Shown here piece after piece: positions 19,918 to 32,000 of a DNA stretch of 64,000 nt (position 1 is the stretch's first letter; every line of letters begins with the position of its first letter). Made by a program: the position numbers and the translations under genes. Below the pieces are notes generated by a model. That model saw nothing but the letters and a program-made list of their open reading frames with translations, did no database searches and was not told the origin of the DNA. Source of the DNA: Vanessa cardui (lineage: Eukaryota; Arthropoda; Insecta; Lepidoptera; Nymphalidae); the NCBI RefSeq assembly GCF_905220365.1, contig NC_061126.1, positions 868,001 through 932,000 on the forward strand, read 5' to 3'.

Positions 19918-22900
19918 ATGAAATTCAAAGAATATTTAAGGCAAGCGCAGTTTCACGGTACGAAAATACTTGTCGATACTAATTTCAGGTATTAACAATA
20001 TAATATTTACTTAGTATTTTTATGTATTATTGGCAATTTTTTATTTAGAAAATCAAAGATATATTTTCAGATCATTATATTTTCTTATATAACTAATTGC
20101 TTAGTTTGAAGTTATAAGACGTCTGACTTAATTGAAATAAATGTTTGTCTTTCTTTATGAAAGTGTTAAATAGAACTACTAGAATACCTTGCCTTCCATT
20201 ATTTTAAAATAATAGAATTGCCAATTAAATACCTATTGTGATGCTATTTGAACATAAAAATAAATGTAAAATGATCTTTCAAAACAGAAATAGAATTAGA
20301 GAGTTAAAAATAAACATATTTCTATACAGAACACATCATACCTTTTTATATTTTAATCTTTGACATAATAATATCTTCTAATCTTTTTAAATTTCGAATT
20401 CATTCTGTTACCAGAAAAATAACACCTACAGAAACAAAAAGAACGTAAAAAATATATTAGGACATCATATTATCACATTCTGCTCATCAAACCCTTCCAT
20501 TTGATAACTATATATAGATATCAAACGGATCCTGATGGAGCATATGGGCCACCTGATGGTAAGTAGTCACCACCGCCCATAGACAATGGCGCTATAAGAA
20601 ACATTAACAATTCCTTTCATCGCCAATGCGCCACCAAAATTAAGATGTTATGTAGTTTCAACCCGGAAACAAAACCAAGTACTATTGTTTGATACCTACT
20701 CATACGGGCTTGCAGTAAGCCTTACCACCAAGTATATCTTAAGGAAAACTAAGTGCATCTGTGTTTACGTAATCGCTTGTGCACTAATATGCTCTGCGTT
20801 GTTGACTGGTCTCCCTTAAAATCAACAGCCGGCAGTCGCAATCGGATAGGACATCATCATCAATATTACCATGTGTCTATTACTAAGAAACACGGGAGTC
20901 TGATACCGAACTCAATTAAATAAAAAATTGCTTTAAAAACTAATTTATATTAATAATTCTTGCAATCTTATTTTACATTGTTTCGTTGTCATTAGTAGTT
21001 AGTAGAGAAAAAAAAACAAAAGAAGATCACAGAACATTCGATTTCACACATTATTTTCTATTTTTAAATATTTAGAAAAAGGTTTGATATATGGCAAAAT
21101 AATGGTAATTAAAATTAAATTAATTTAGATGTATTTTTTTATGGTATAGTTTGGCGGACGAGCATATGGGCCACCTGATGGTAAGTGGTCACCATCGCCC
21201 ATAGATAATGACGCTGTAAGAGATATTAACTAGTCCTTAAATCGTCAATGTGCAACCAACCTTGGGAACTAAAATGTTATGTCCCTTGTGCCTGTAGTAA
21301 CACTGGCTCACTCACCCTTCAGACCGGAACACAACAATACTGGGTGGTACCTACCCAGACGGGCTTGCACAAAGCCCTACCACCAAGTAAAATGATGTGT
21401 ACATCATTAACATAAAAATCGCAGGCGCGAATATCATGATTATCTTGTACATGAATAAAATAAATATATTATTATTATTTCTAGTTGGTACTGGTCGATA
21501 TCACTGTTTGTATTACTCTGTTCCGCATTCACGGTGCTCTATGTGACGATCGAAAGATTCCTCAGCGGACCAACTTTTTTAAACCAAAACACAGTAGTTA
21601 GAAAGAAAATGATGTTTCCTTCCGTGATAATATGTCCAGAGGTTAGTTATCCTGAAAACAAGATGGATAACTTCGTCAACGAAATGTAAGTTGATATATC
21701 TTATATATTAAAAACGCAAGCTGATTTTTTTCCCAAAAAATATAGGATGATAGCCGCACGTAGAAGATCAGTCATGATCTTATTTCGAAGAGCTCCAGCC
21801 GTATATGTGCAGAAAATTAAAGAGAATTCTTAATAGCAATTTACAAAATTATTAAGATTTAACAAATTAATATAATAAAGCCCACAATCTTAACACTTTG
21901 ATATCCTAAGAGATTATTCAGTATTGTATATGTGTTTATTAACATAAAAATTAACAACATTAAATGCTTAAATATATATATACAAATATGAACTAAAATT
22001 AGTTACTGTATAAATCTTGACCGCGTGGAATGGTGGCAAGAATGCTAGCAGCATTTCCCCGTTGAATCGCAATTCCGATCCTCTGGGCAAAAAACGAACC
22101 ACCACCAGCCCTCCTGTCACCAGTGGAGGCAATGAGGCGAGGTGTTATACTTTTGATGAAGCTTTTTGCACCACTACTCCAAGAGCCAAGCGTTTCGACA
22201 GCATACAATATGCGAATTTTTTGTTAAGCCCACCAAGTATTAGGTTAATCCACGCGGATTAAAATTCCTAAGATATTGAAGTCCATCGCCGACCTGAGAC
22301 AACATGATTTATTTTTCGTGCAATTAGTTGTAAATGTTTAATAAGAGCTATGCACATGGCATAGCTCTTATTAAACATTACTTTCCTTTTTTTATAGACA
22401 ATATCCACCTTCCATGAATGCCACTTACACCAGAAGTGTTATTAAACAGCTAAGCGCCTTCGCCTCTCCGGACGTTGTGTTCAATGTGGAAGATTTAGAA
22501 AGAATCCAGGAATTACTAGACTATAATGATCTTAATATCGAAGTTGCGTCTCTTCGTCTAACGCCGACGTGTGAAGAAATCCTTCTAAAGTAATGCTCTG
22601 ATTATGATAATTACTTGAAATTCAATAATAATGATTGAAACATGCATTTATTAATTTTCACTAATATTATTTGCATATTAATATTAGTAGATCATATTAA
22701 TTGCTATTAAAATTTTTAATAAAACGAATGATTTTGTTCGTGTAATGTTTTGAAATCGTCAAAACTTTAGTTATTGAAGAAATCAAAAGAACAGATTTGA
22801 AATAAATACATGTCAAATTAGTAAAAATACTTTGATATGCCAATAAACCACAATTATACTAATTTATGAATGATTTACAGTTTAGTTCATTATTGTAATT

Positions 22901-25900
22901 CATATTATAGTATAGTACGACACAAATTAGATGTAGCATCGGAAAATGCAATGGAATGAAAATAAATCCGATCACTGCCGATTTACACGACCAATAGAAA
23001 TAGCTCCCTATCGCGCCATTCGACGCTATTCGTCGCTATAGATTCCCGCGTCAGAGAAAGCAAGTGCATGTAAATCGACGTGTCAAATACGAATATATTA
23101 GGTCATACGATATTACAAGTTATTACGTTTGTGCTAAGATCATATTCGCATGAGAAATAAATATTGATAATTTGGGATAGCGTACTCAATTCGGATGTGA
23201 TCGGTTTTACGAATTTTGCCGATGCTACATCTAAGTTGTGTCGTACTATAGGTACGTTCAAATTGTCAGGTGTCAATGGCTCGGAACTATTGTTAACTGC
23301 TCGTCAATATTTACAATAGAGATCACTCGCGTCGGTTACTGCTGCACTTTCAATGGTCGTTCTTTGAAAAGGTATTAAATCGATTTATAATAATACACTA
23401 AATCACGGAATTATTTGAAATCACACATAATAAACCTTGATTTTTCTCTCCATTTCGATATTAAATTATGTAATGCTTTTATGTAATCTTGCAAGATTTT
23501 TAGCTAAGACAGTTATAGTTACACAACTGTAGTATATAAGTAGTTTCACCAAAAGCTCAAAAAAAGTTATACTAGAAACATATATTTATGTTCTTAGCTT
23601 AGAAATTTCTTCTAGCGGCAGTTTCATTGCTATCATCTAATTCAGAAGCTATTTCAACTGAAATAATTTCATTTGTTGCAGTAATAGTGTAAAATTTACG
23701 TGAACTCCACGTAAAATGACTTAATATGCAGTTTATTGAAAATGGCTATGCTTCTAAAGCTTTAGAAATAATTTATTAAAAAATGTGTAGTCTAATAAAA
23801 ATATTGAACACTGCATGATTTGTTTAAGTGTTAGTATAAAGAATGATGAAAAAGTTAACGCGCCATTTTGAAATCTAGTCTATACGACCTCCATGGTCGA
23901 GTGGTGTGTACACCGGTTTTCATGGGTAAGCCACTCTGAGGTCCCGGGTTCGACTCCCGGCCGAGTCAATGTAGATTACCATTACTTTTCTATGTTGTCT
24001 TGAGTCTGGGTATATGTAGTACCGTCGTTACTTCTGATTTCCATAACACAAGTGCTTCAGCTACTTACATTGGGATCATAGTAATGTATGTGATGTTGTC
24101 TCATATTTTATTATTATTATTTATTATTTATACAAGAAGTTTTTCTTTTAATTGTTAAGAAACTATAAGCCCTTAAATATTCAGAGAACACAGAGCGAAG
24201 AAAGAGCCCGGCGAACAGCTCAGTGGGAAAGGCTATTATGTGACCGAAGTTGGTTTCACACATTCGCTGATAGTGGCCGTGCACCAAAGAGATGACCTAT
24301 CTGACATCGACCTCCTTTATAAATGGGTATGTGTAAACAAAACAAATTTACACAATTTGCCAAAACTTTAAAAATATAATGTACATATTTTATTAAAAAT
24401 TAAAAACAGTAACTTATTCAATGAATTAGATGTTAGCTTTGTTTAAGATTATAGATTTCGGTATGTACTTTAATTCTTGAATAATTTTTTTATACTATTC
24501 ATTTTTGTATTACTCTTTACTAGATGGCGTTTCAACACTTGTAACATCATGTCTTGAAATTGGTTCTTATACACAGAGATTCTGCTCGGAGTTGCTAGTT
24601 TAGTTTTAATTATATGATTGCTTTTTGGCAATTTGAGTGATATATTTTTGGCAATGCTTCTTCTTTGCAGTTAGCACTTCGACCAGGACAGAACTACGTA
24701 GACACTACTGTGAATGGAACACCGATTTCTCCGGGGTTAGAGACCTGGTTTAGCTATAAGACTCGAACGGTGGAGTCCTCTGAAGAAATCTTGACCCTCC
24801 ACTCAGATCTACGTGGCTGCAGCCTGAGCAACGAGCCTCTTAAATACTTCCCAACCTATGATAAGTATCTCCAATAACATATTAATTCTTCTCGAAGATC
24901 GATAATTGGATCGGCAGCATTGTTATCATTTTTTATATCAGCGTAAAGACAGACGAAATCATAGACTATCTGGTGTAAATTTGTTTTAATATAAAAGAGT
25001 AGCATTATTTTGTAATGCACTTATAAATTCTACATCTTCTTTAACAAATCAAAGATTGAAGACTGAAAATTTAATTCCACATCATTAACAGCTGCGTCTG
25101 CCTTTCGGCTTTGAGAGTAGAGAACTAACTATAAAATGATTTTTTTTATTTCAAACAATACATAGGACATACTGCCTGATGGAGTGTGAGATGGAACGCA
25201 CACTAAGAAACTGTCATTGCCTAAAGTTAGCGCACCCTCATGTACCAGGGATACCTGTGTGCCGCGCGAGAAACTTAGTTTGCTCCAGAGATGCTACAGG
25301 TATAATATCCAATGGGCTTTGCGTGTTAAAAGATATCTATATTCTTCAAAGGTACAAATCAAAAACGATTTCTACGGATTATGATATGACTATTTTCAAG
25401 CGACTTCAAAAATGAGGAGGTTATCAGTCTGTATTTTTTTTTATGTTTGTTACCTCATAACTTTTAACTGGGTGGACCGATATTGGTATATTTTTTTTTA
25501 TTTGAAAGCTAGTGCTTCCCGTGTGGTTCCATTTTAATTTTATTCGGTTCTGATGATGGTATTCACATGAAAACGACTTAAGTCTTAAATTTGCATTACG
25601 AATGTACGCGATGAAAAGTAACTCAAAATTGCTCCAACCAATTTTGATGATTCTTGTTTTTATTATAAAGGATATACTTCAAGGGTACTTTGGTGAAAGT
25701 TTAGTAAGGTCAGAACCTTGAGCATAGGATCTTTGACAAAGTAACGGAACGGAATTCCAATTCTGAGGAGCACGTTAGCGACACCCGGCCAAATCTCTTC
25801 AAAAATCGATTTACGATTATATACTGTAGTTATAATTATTGCTATATTTGGAGTCGGTGTCAACCAAGAAAACCCTATAGTATCTGTATCAAAAAACAAT

Positions 25901-28037
25901 ACGAGAATACCATAAAAATATGTTCTTTACATATTACCTTTTATACGATAATATACTGGGTCAATCAAGGGGCTCGTATCGCTTCTTTCTTTTGATTGTT
26001 GAGGCGCGTGCTCGTGGCTGACACCGGCTCCAAATATAACAATGACTATAACTACGTTATATAATCGTAAATCCAATTTTAAGTAGTCTAATATTTTTCA
26101 TTTCATTTTAATTAGGAGTACTTAAAAAAAATAGTATATTACGTATTCAACATGAATACGCAATTGTTATTCCTTTTGAGTGCATATTTATATGTTTTAA
26201 AATAGTGTTTTGTTTGAAGTCGGTTTATCTTTTTGTTAATATTTTATTTATTTAACATCTTCAACATAAATAATTTATTGAAATCACAGCATAACTAAAT
26301 GATAAAATTAGTGAAAAAGCTTTTTAATACAATAGACATTGTAATGTTGCCCACATTATATAATACAGTTACGTTTTACAGTTATTTTCCAATTAAATAA
26401 ATTTAACAACATCTTTAAGTAATTTGTAAGCATTTTGTGGTCTTTTTTTATTTGTCGTACTCTCATGAAGACATTTTTTAAATCCAACGTTACTCATACA
26501 CGTTGACAATTTAACCTGGGGAACATTGTGAATGGATCGATCCATACACTTTTTACTGTATGTATTTGTTTGTGTGTGTATATATTTCAAACTATTTTAT
26601 TTACCATAGCAACTATTTATAATAAATTATAATTATGTATGTACTATTAATAAGGTAAACAATTTTCAGTTTCCTACGCTATCGATGAGTGCGACTGTCA
26701 AGCGACGTGCAGCGTCGAGCAGGAGGTCTCCAAGATATCCAGCTTCAAGTTGAATCAATACTCTCCCACCTATGATAGTTTCTAGTAAATATTTAAACCT
26801 GTTGTTTATTTTGCAGGCAAATGAAGAAGTGTATTTCTACTAGTTGTCGCCTGAGGATTCACTCGCGTTTTGTTTGTTGGTTGTCATGTGCCATGCAAAA
26901 AAGTAGCCTATATTCTTTCTTGGAGTTCAAGTTAGCTTCATAACAAATTACATTTAATTCGGTTCAGAGATTTGGTCATAAAAGAGAGACTGATACACTG
27001 AGCTACTTTCTCATTTACAACATTAATATAGATTTTATCTATTCTGAAATAACTCTATCTATCCATCTGTATCCGTATCTGTTGCTTTTTGACTACAAAA
27101 CGATTAAAATAAACTCGGTGAGATTTGATATGATTAAGCTTGAACTCCAATTAAGAATGGCATAGACTTTTTATGCCTAACACCTGTCAAATCTCGAAAA
27201 CACGAGCGAAACCACAGACGGCAACTAGTTCGCTTCAAGCCTTTAGAATAACATACTATGAACTCTTGTCTTTGACAATTCAGGCTCACTTTCAAACTGA
27301 AATACAAGACAAGGCATTGTTTTCCACGTTTATATTTTATATAGATTTAAGGATCTGATTCGGAATGTTATTTCAGCGATGGATTAGATTTGAAGCGCAT
27401 CAGCGTCGTGCGCGTGTTCTTGCCGAGCCAGCTCGAGAGAGTTTACCAGAGGAAATCCTTTTTCACTACTTTCAACTTATTCTGTTAGTAAATTGATGTA
27501 GTAGTTTGATGTTCTAAGATCTGCCTGTATTATATATTTCAGTCATATTTATATCTACACTAAACATTGCGTTTGAATTCGCGTTGGGGTAAAAATGGTG
27601 AAGTGTGGGACACATTCACGTGACGCTGTAATGTTCTATATCTTTTTTATGTGCGATTAACCGCAACCGCTAACTTTCATACTTCAAAGGCAGCTTTAAG
27701 GCTTCTTCATATTGAGTAGAAGCTTAGAAACTGATTTCACCGCACATCTCCAACACAGATTAGGTCATACGCAAGTGACAAATTATCATTGAAAACATAT
27801 GCAAGGTTCCTCATGATGTTTTCGATGACCACCGCGATTAATTATGACCCAAATCAAGGGTTCCGTAGCTCTTACTTAACAATATAAGTAACTATTATAT
27901 TATTTCCCATTATTAGGTATAGTGTTATATTTTCAGCTCAACTAGGTGGCGTGTTCAACTTATTCTTTGGATGCAGCATGTTAAGTCTGCTGGAACTGGC
28001 GCTGTTAGCTTGGCGAGCAGTTCGATCGAATCGTTAA
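19918..28037 (+). CDS. DEG/ENaC (pickpocket-type) sodium channel subunit, gene 1
   Basis: Ten exons: 19918-19988, 21485-21685, 22398-22589, 23270-23371, 24185-24326, 24671-24864, 25166-25299, 26670-26784, 27377-27483, 27937-28037. All introns are GT-AG, and the CDS is 1,359 bp (452 residues). The cytoplasmic N-terminus has the family His-Gly motif (QFHGTKIL). TM1 is about residues 25-46 (WYWSISLFVLLC), then FPSVIICPE. The extracellular cysteine-rich region includes CQWLGTIVNC, VGYCCTFNG, TYCLMECEMERTLRNCHC and IDECDCQATC. TM2 starts LGGVFNLFFGCSMLSLLEL, where GCS occupies the Gly-X-Ser filter position. Such subunits form trimeric amiloride-sensitive cation channels in insect sensory neurons or epithelia. 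Exons 5, 6 and 8 read into introns that give early stops, so simple ORFs look truncated. A near-copy lies 1 kb downstream. Which ppk orthologue was not determined. Confidence 0.93.
20524..20735 (+). repeat. Degenerate Metulj-like SINE in intron 1 of gene 1
   Basis: Retains GGGCCACCTGATGGTAAG and CATAGACAATGG, then a partly deleted 3' half ending ACCACCAAGTATA. More diverged than the copy 400 bp downstream. Confidence 0.65.
21135..21392 (+). repeat. Metulj-like SINE in intron 1 of gene 1
   Basis: TTTTTTATGGTATAGTTTGG at the head, then GGGCCACCTGATGGTAAGTG and CTGGCTCACTCACCCTTC, ending CCACCAAGTAAAATG. It lies about 90 bp before exon 2. A short internal deletion removes the GAGTACTGTT-to-GATGAG part seen in other copies. 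Confidence 0.8.
21999..22265 (-). mobile_element. Fragment of a repeated polyprotein (probable retroelement) in intron 2 of gene 1
   Basis: The minus strand reads AVETLGSWSSGAKSFI, ITPRLIASTGDRRAGG and QRIGIAIQRGNAASIL. I recognise this arrangement from the C-terminal part of widely dispersed animal reverse-transcriptase-associated polyproteins, but cannot confirm it without a search. The patch is less AT-rich than the intron around it and is absent from the second gene's intron. Confidence 0.5.
22333..22379. repeat. Perfect 21-bp inverted repeat in intron 2 of gene 1
   Basis: Left arm 22333-22353 and right arm 22359-22379 are perfect reverse complements (AATGTTTAATAAGAGC...), with loop ACATG. 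It lies 18 bp before exon 3, and the right arm lies just upstream of the polypyrimidine tract. Confidence 0.9.
22911..23250. mobile_element. MITE with 37-bp terminal inverted repeats in intron 3 of gene 1
   Basis: The 340-bp element starts TATAGTACGACACAAATTAG and ends CTAAGTTGTGTCGTACTATA; the arms (22911-22947 and 23214-23250) match apart from about one substitution and one indel. TA at the ends fits a TA-target (Tc1/mariner-like) element, but the target duplication is not certain. No ORF. Its right end is only 19 bp from exon 4. Gene 2 lacks it. Confidence 0.85.
23882..24105 (+). repeat. tRNA-derived SINE, GACCTCC/GGTCGAG family, in intron 4 of gene 1
   Basis: Head CGACCTCCATGGTCGAGTGG (box A), GGGTTCGACTCCCGGCCGAG (box B), tail through ATGTGATGTTGTCTCATATT, then TTATTATT repeats. 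It is not a functional tRNA gene: the 3' half of the cloverleaf is not followed by an acceptor stem. Confidence 0.8.
25420..26250. mobile_element. Foldback-type repeat in intron 7 of gene 1
   Basis: 25812-26250 carries two arms around a loop: GATTTACGATTATATACTGT...GGAGTCGGTGTCAACCA, and inverted later GTGGCTGACACCGGCTCCAA...ATATAATCGTAAATCC. The preceding 25420-25800 is an inverted relative of 49760-50110. Related elements lie at 37.5 and 48.5 kb. Confidence 0.75.
27020..27232 (+). mobile_element. Degenerate Helitron-like repeat in intron 8 of gene 1
   Basis: Shares the family order (a CTATCTATCCATCTGTATCC block, GAGATTTGATATGATTAAGC, and an end near CGGCAACTAG, CTAG terminal) with the copies at 1.4 and 50.8 kb. 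Strongly diverged. Confidence 0.4.
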
Positions 28038-28754
28038 AAAGGTCATAGCTGTCATGAAACGCATAACCTCAAAAATTTTAAAAATATTCACCAGAACACC
28101 AGATCTACTGCATATTAATATATAACACTTATATTAGTATAGAACTACTACATTCACTATTGCTAAAAATGTTGATCGTGAACCCGATTTATGAATGTAT
28201 TAAAAAATACGTGACAACAAGTCTTTTTTTGCCTCGAAGCCCTTTAAAGTAAATGAATAATGTTATCTATTTTATCTTCAAAAAAATATTATTAATTTTA
28301 AACATAAAAAAGTTAAAATGAAAAAATAGTATTATGCAAAATTGAAAATTTTGAATTTCACTTTATATGGACATTTTTATACAATATGACATATATTTTT
28401 CGCTGCTATTAATTGTGTAGGTAGGCTGGCAAAAGAGCTACCTACCCGTAAGTAATCACCACTATCCAAATGACACTTTATGTATCAGAAACTAAAAACT
28501 GCGTCCCTTGGCATTCGTTCTCGAAATTTATCACAGACACTGTAGTATCGTTTCAACATACGCGCCCACGTCTTCTACATATACATATGTATATCGTCGT
28601 CTTCCGAAGCTCTCGCATTTACATCAATGATCACGCCCCTTATATGTATATCTAAAGGCTGATAAGCCTAATCGAAAAATACTAATAACCATCAAACAAA
28701 GATTTATATACATTATGTCAATTTGCTTACCATATATTAATCATCGTAAAATAA
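28038..28754. other. Spacer between the two ppk-type genes
   Basis: AT-rich 3' flank of gene 1. A weak Metulj-like SINE relic at about 28420-28530 (GTAGGCTGGC...TGCGTCCCTTGGC). No further exon seen. Confidence 0.5.
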
Positions 28755-29025
28755 CTTTTGTAATTAACATTTAATGGAACGTAAATATTCCTATTCAATT
28801 GTTTCTATAAAATATTCATAAAAACAAAAACTGATTATTATCAATCAAACGAAATTATATCTGTCATGAGTGTACGAAATCGATAAGTGATGATTAATGT
28901 ACGAGTACGTACATAGAGTTTATACATCACGTTTTATATTTATTGCTCATAAAAACTCTTCTAGCTGCAGACGACAAATTATTTCAACGAATTGTATTTC
29001 GTAAATTCTGTGTAAATATCTCAAA
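28755..29025 (+). promoter_or_regulatory. 5' flank of ppk-type gene 2, conserved in gene 1
   Basis: Counterpart of 19656-19917: TTTGTAATTAACATTTAAT, TCAATTG, AAATATTCATAAAA and GTGATGATTAATGTACG are kept at the same spacing. The homology starts at about 28750, marking the upstream edge of the duplicated unit. Confidence 0.5.
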
Positions 29026-32000
29026 ATGAAATTCAAAGAATATTTAAGACAAGCTCAATTTCACGGCGCTAAAATACTCGTCGATACTAAATTCAGGTCT
29101 CTTAAATATTATTTTATTAATGATTTTTCACTCTAAAATATCTTATTGTTTCGTTATATATTTCTAAAAACTAGTCTTAATTGTAAAACGTAACGGCAAT
29201 AGTTCTATATCTAACATTTTATCATTTTAACATCATAAAATTGACAACAAAATAATTTGTTAGCATAGATTAACTATTAACATTGTAGATTATTCTGAAA
29301 ATCGAGTGTAACTCGTTACAATGTTAGCAAGGTAAATATGATTACTGTTGATATTTTTTATTATTTCTAGTTGGTACTGGTCGATATCTCTGGCTATACT
29401 ACTCTGTTCCTCACTTATGGTCCTCTATGTGACTATCGAAAGATTTTTCAGCGGCCCTACCCATATCGTACAAACTGAATTACTTAGGAATCGAATTTTG
29501 TTTCCTACAGTAATAATATGTCCAGAAGTTAGTTATCCTGCATTCAAAATGGATAGATTCGTCAACGAAATGTAAGTTAGTATTTATACATTTTTATTTA
29601 TATTGATAAAATTGATCCCGGCTTCTGAAAAATTTAATATTACGATATAGTTCAAATAGTCATCGACACGACAAAGATTTCTGATAGTAAACAATAATTT
29701 TTTCGATAGTGTTTTTTTCGAACCAATAGGACTTGATTTAAAAAACGGCAACGCAACTGCACCAAGCACTCTAATGCTACATATGTCCTTGAGGAGTGAT
29801 AGTCTCTTTCCATCATGTGAGCCTCCTGCTCATTTACCAACTATCCCATAACAAAAAATTATAAAGACCGTAATTCCTAAGGAGTGTTAAAGCCCTAGCC
29901 TGCAAGCCTGTCCAAATTATTTCCTTGCAATTTACATAAAACAAGTTGATCAACAAGGACAACAACACTAGCCTATTAATTTCCCACTGCTGGGCTTAGG
30001 CCTTCTCTCCCTTTGTGGTGAAGGTGTGAAACATATTCCACCACGCTGTTCCAATGCGGGTTGGTGGAATACACACGTGGCAGATTTTTTATGAAATTAG
30101 ACACATGCAGGTTTCCTCGCGATGTTTTCCTTCACCGCCGAACATGAGATGAATTATAAATACAAATTAAGCACATGAGTATTCTGTGGTGCTTACCTGG
30201 GTTTGAACCAGCTGTCATCGGTTTAGATATATGTACGTGTTCACTGAGCGTTTCGGCGTTTAAGTTGTTCAAGTTACAGACGAATCGTTGTTAACCTTTT
30301 ATAATACTGTTTCCTTATTTGTAGACAGTATCCTCCTTCGATGAATGCCACTTACATCAGAAGTGTTATTATACAGCTAAGCGCCTTCGCCTCTCCGGAC
30401 GTTGTGTTCAATGTGGAAGATTTAGAAAAAGTCGAAGAATTACTAGACTATAATAATCTTGACATTGACAGTGTTTCTCTTCGTTTAACGCCGTCTTGTG
30501 AAGAAATCCTTTTGAAGTAATTTTCTTTTATAACAATTGCTTTAAATTGAATACGTATGAATTATAGTAATAATAACTAAGAAACAGATACTCATTTATC
30601 AGTATAATGTATGGCAATCGCCAAAATAAACTACCATATTTACGGGGTTTTTGAGCTACGTAATCAGCACTGCTTAACAGTTCCAATTTATTGCATTGTT
30701 ACCGAATGCCCATTTAATTGTTTGATTTCTAATCCTTATTTGGTTTATTTAAACGCTGGCTTTTGAATTCAATACATACTTTATGATTTTATAAGCTTAA
30801 AAAAATGAAGTGTGAAATGAAGCCTAATAAAATTAACATTATTTAAGAATATAGTGTGGCTAGTCATAGTATTATAGCAGATATATTTAAATCATCAGGT
30901 GTCAATGGCTCGGAACTATTGTTAACTGCTCGTCAATATTTACAATAGAGATCACTCGCGTCGGTTACTGCTGCACTTTCAATGGTCGTTCTTTGAAAAG
31001 GTATGCTTATAGCTATTACATTATATTTGGAACATTTTAATTGGTTTGTAAATAACTGAAGAACTCTTCGCGTCAAAAAATGCGTTAAGCCACCTCTATG
31101 GCGTTCTATATTATGCAGTAGAAATTTATCGAAACAAGCATACGTAATAATTAATGGAAATGTAATAAACTGGATTGGTAATTATATCACGGTTCTACCT
31201 CAATATAGTAGGAAAAATTCTGAAGTATGAAGAAATTTACGTAATATAAATAAATAAATATATTATGAAGTATCTGGAACGAACTTCACAGATCGTGAAA
31301 TCCGATCAAAAACTTCACAAAAGCCCAAAAGTTGGTATAGTAACATTCAATGAGCAAATGTACTTTTGAATTTTACAGGGAATTAAAAGAAAAGAGAATG
31401 CACGAGGTACCACCCAAAAAGAAAGCCTATTATGCCAAAGACGTTGGTTTCACTCATTCCCTAAAAGTGGCCGTGCACCAGAGAGCTGACCTTACTGACA
31501 TCGACCTCATGTACAAATGGGTATCAGTGCAGAACGAAATCAAATTTATATCTATTTCCAAAACGGCTTTAACAGTATTACATATTTTTATTAGTCACAT
31601 TTAAATACATGTAAATGCTTTTAAATTATATACCAGAAATAATTACTGACTTCTACACCACATTTACTTGGTGGTAGGGCTTTGTGCAAGCCCTTCTGGG
31701 TAGGTACCACCCACTCATCAGTTATTCTATCACAAAACAACAGTACTCAGTAATGTTGTATTCCGGTTTGAAGAGTGAGTGAGCCAGTGTAACTACAGGC
31801 ACAAGGGACATAATATCTTAGTTCCCAAGGTTGTGGCGCATTGACTATTTAACGAATATTTAATATTTCTTACAGCGTCATTGTCTATGGGAAATGGTGA
31901 CCACCTACCATCAGGTGGCCCATATGCTCGTCCGCCAACCTATACCATAAAAACAACATAATCGATTACCAAAAATATGGGCAGTTTCTATTTACATTTT

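Noticed and set aside
22333..22379. Intronic microRNA precursor
   Set aside because: A 47-nt hairpin with 5-nt loop and only 21 paired bases is shorter than a usual animal pre-miRNA.
23882..23970. tRNA gene from box A and box B-like sequences
   Set aside because: No closing acceptor stem, and the sequence continues into a conserved SINE tail; the same applies to heads at 1.8, 34.1, 42.0, 48.2, 54.4 and 57.1 kb.
24665..24877. ppk exon 6 as a terminal exon ending in TAA (also 32085-32297)
   Set aside because: The frame runs past a GTATCT/GTATTT donor at 24865 (32285). Splicing there joins the cysteine-rich TYCLMECE exon, required by the family fold and present in both genes.
26670..26790. ppk exon 8 ending at TAG after DSF
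   Set aside because: The TAG overlaps the TA|GTAAAT donor. Splicing to 27377 restores YDGLDLKRISVVRV, and the same holds in gene 2.
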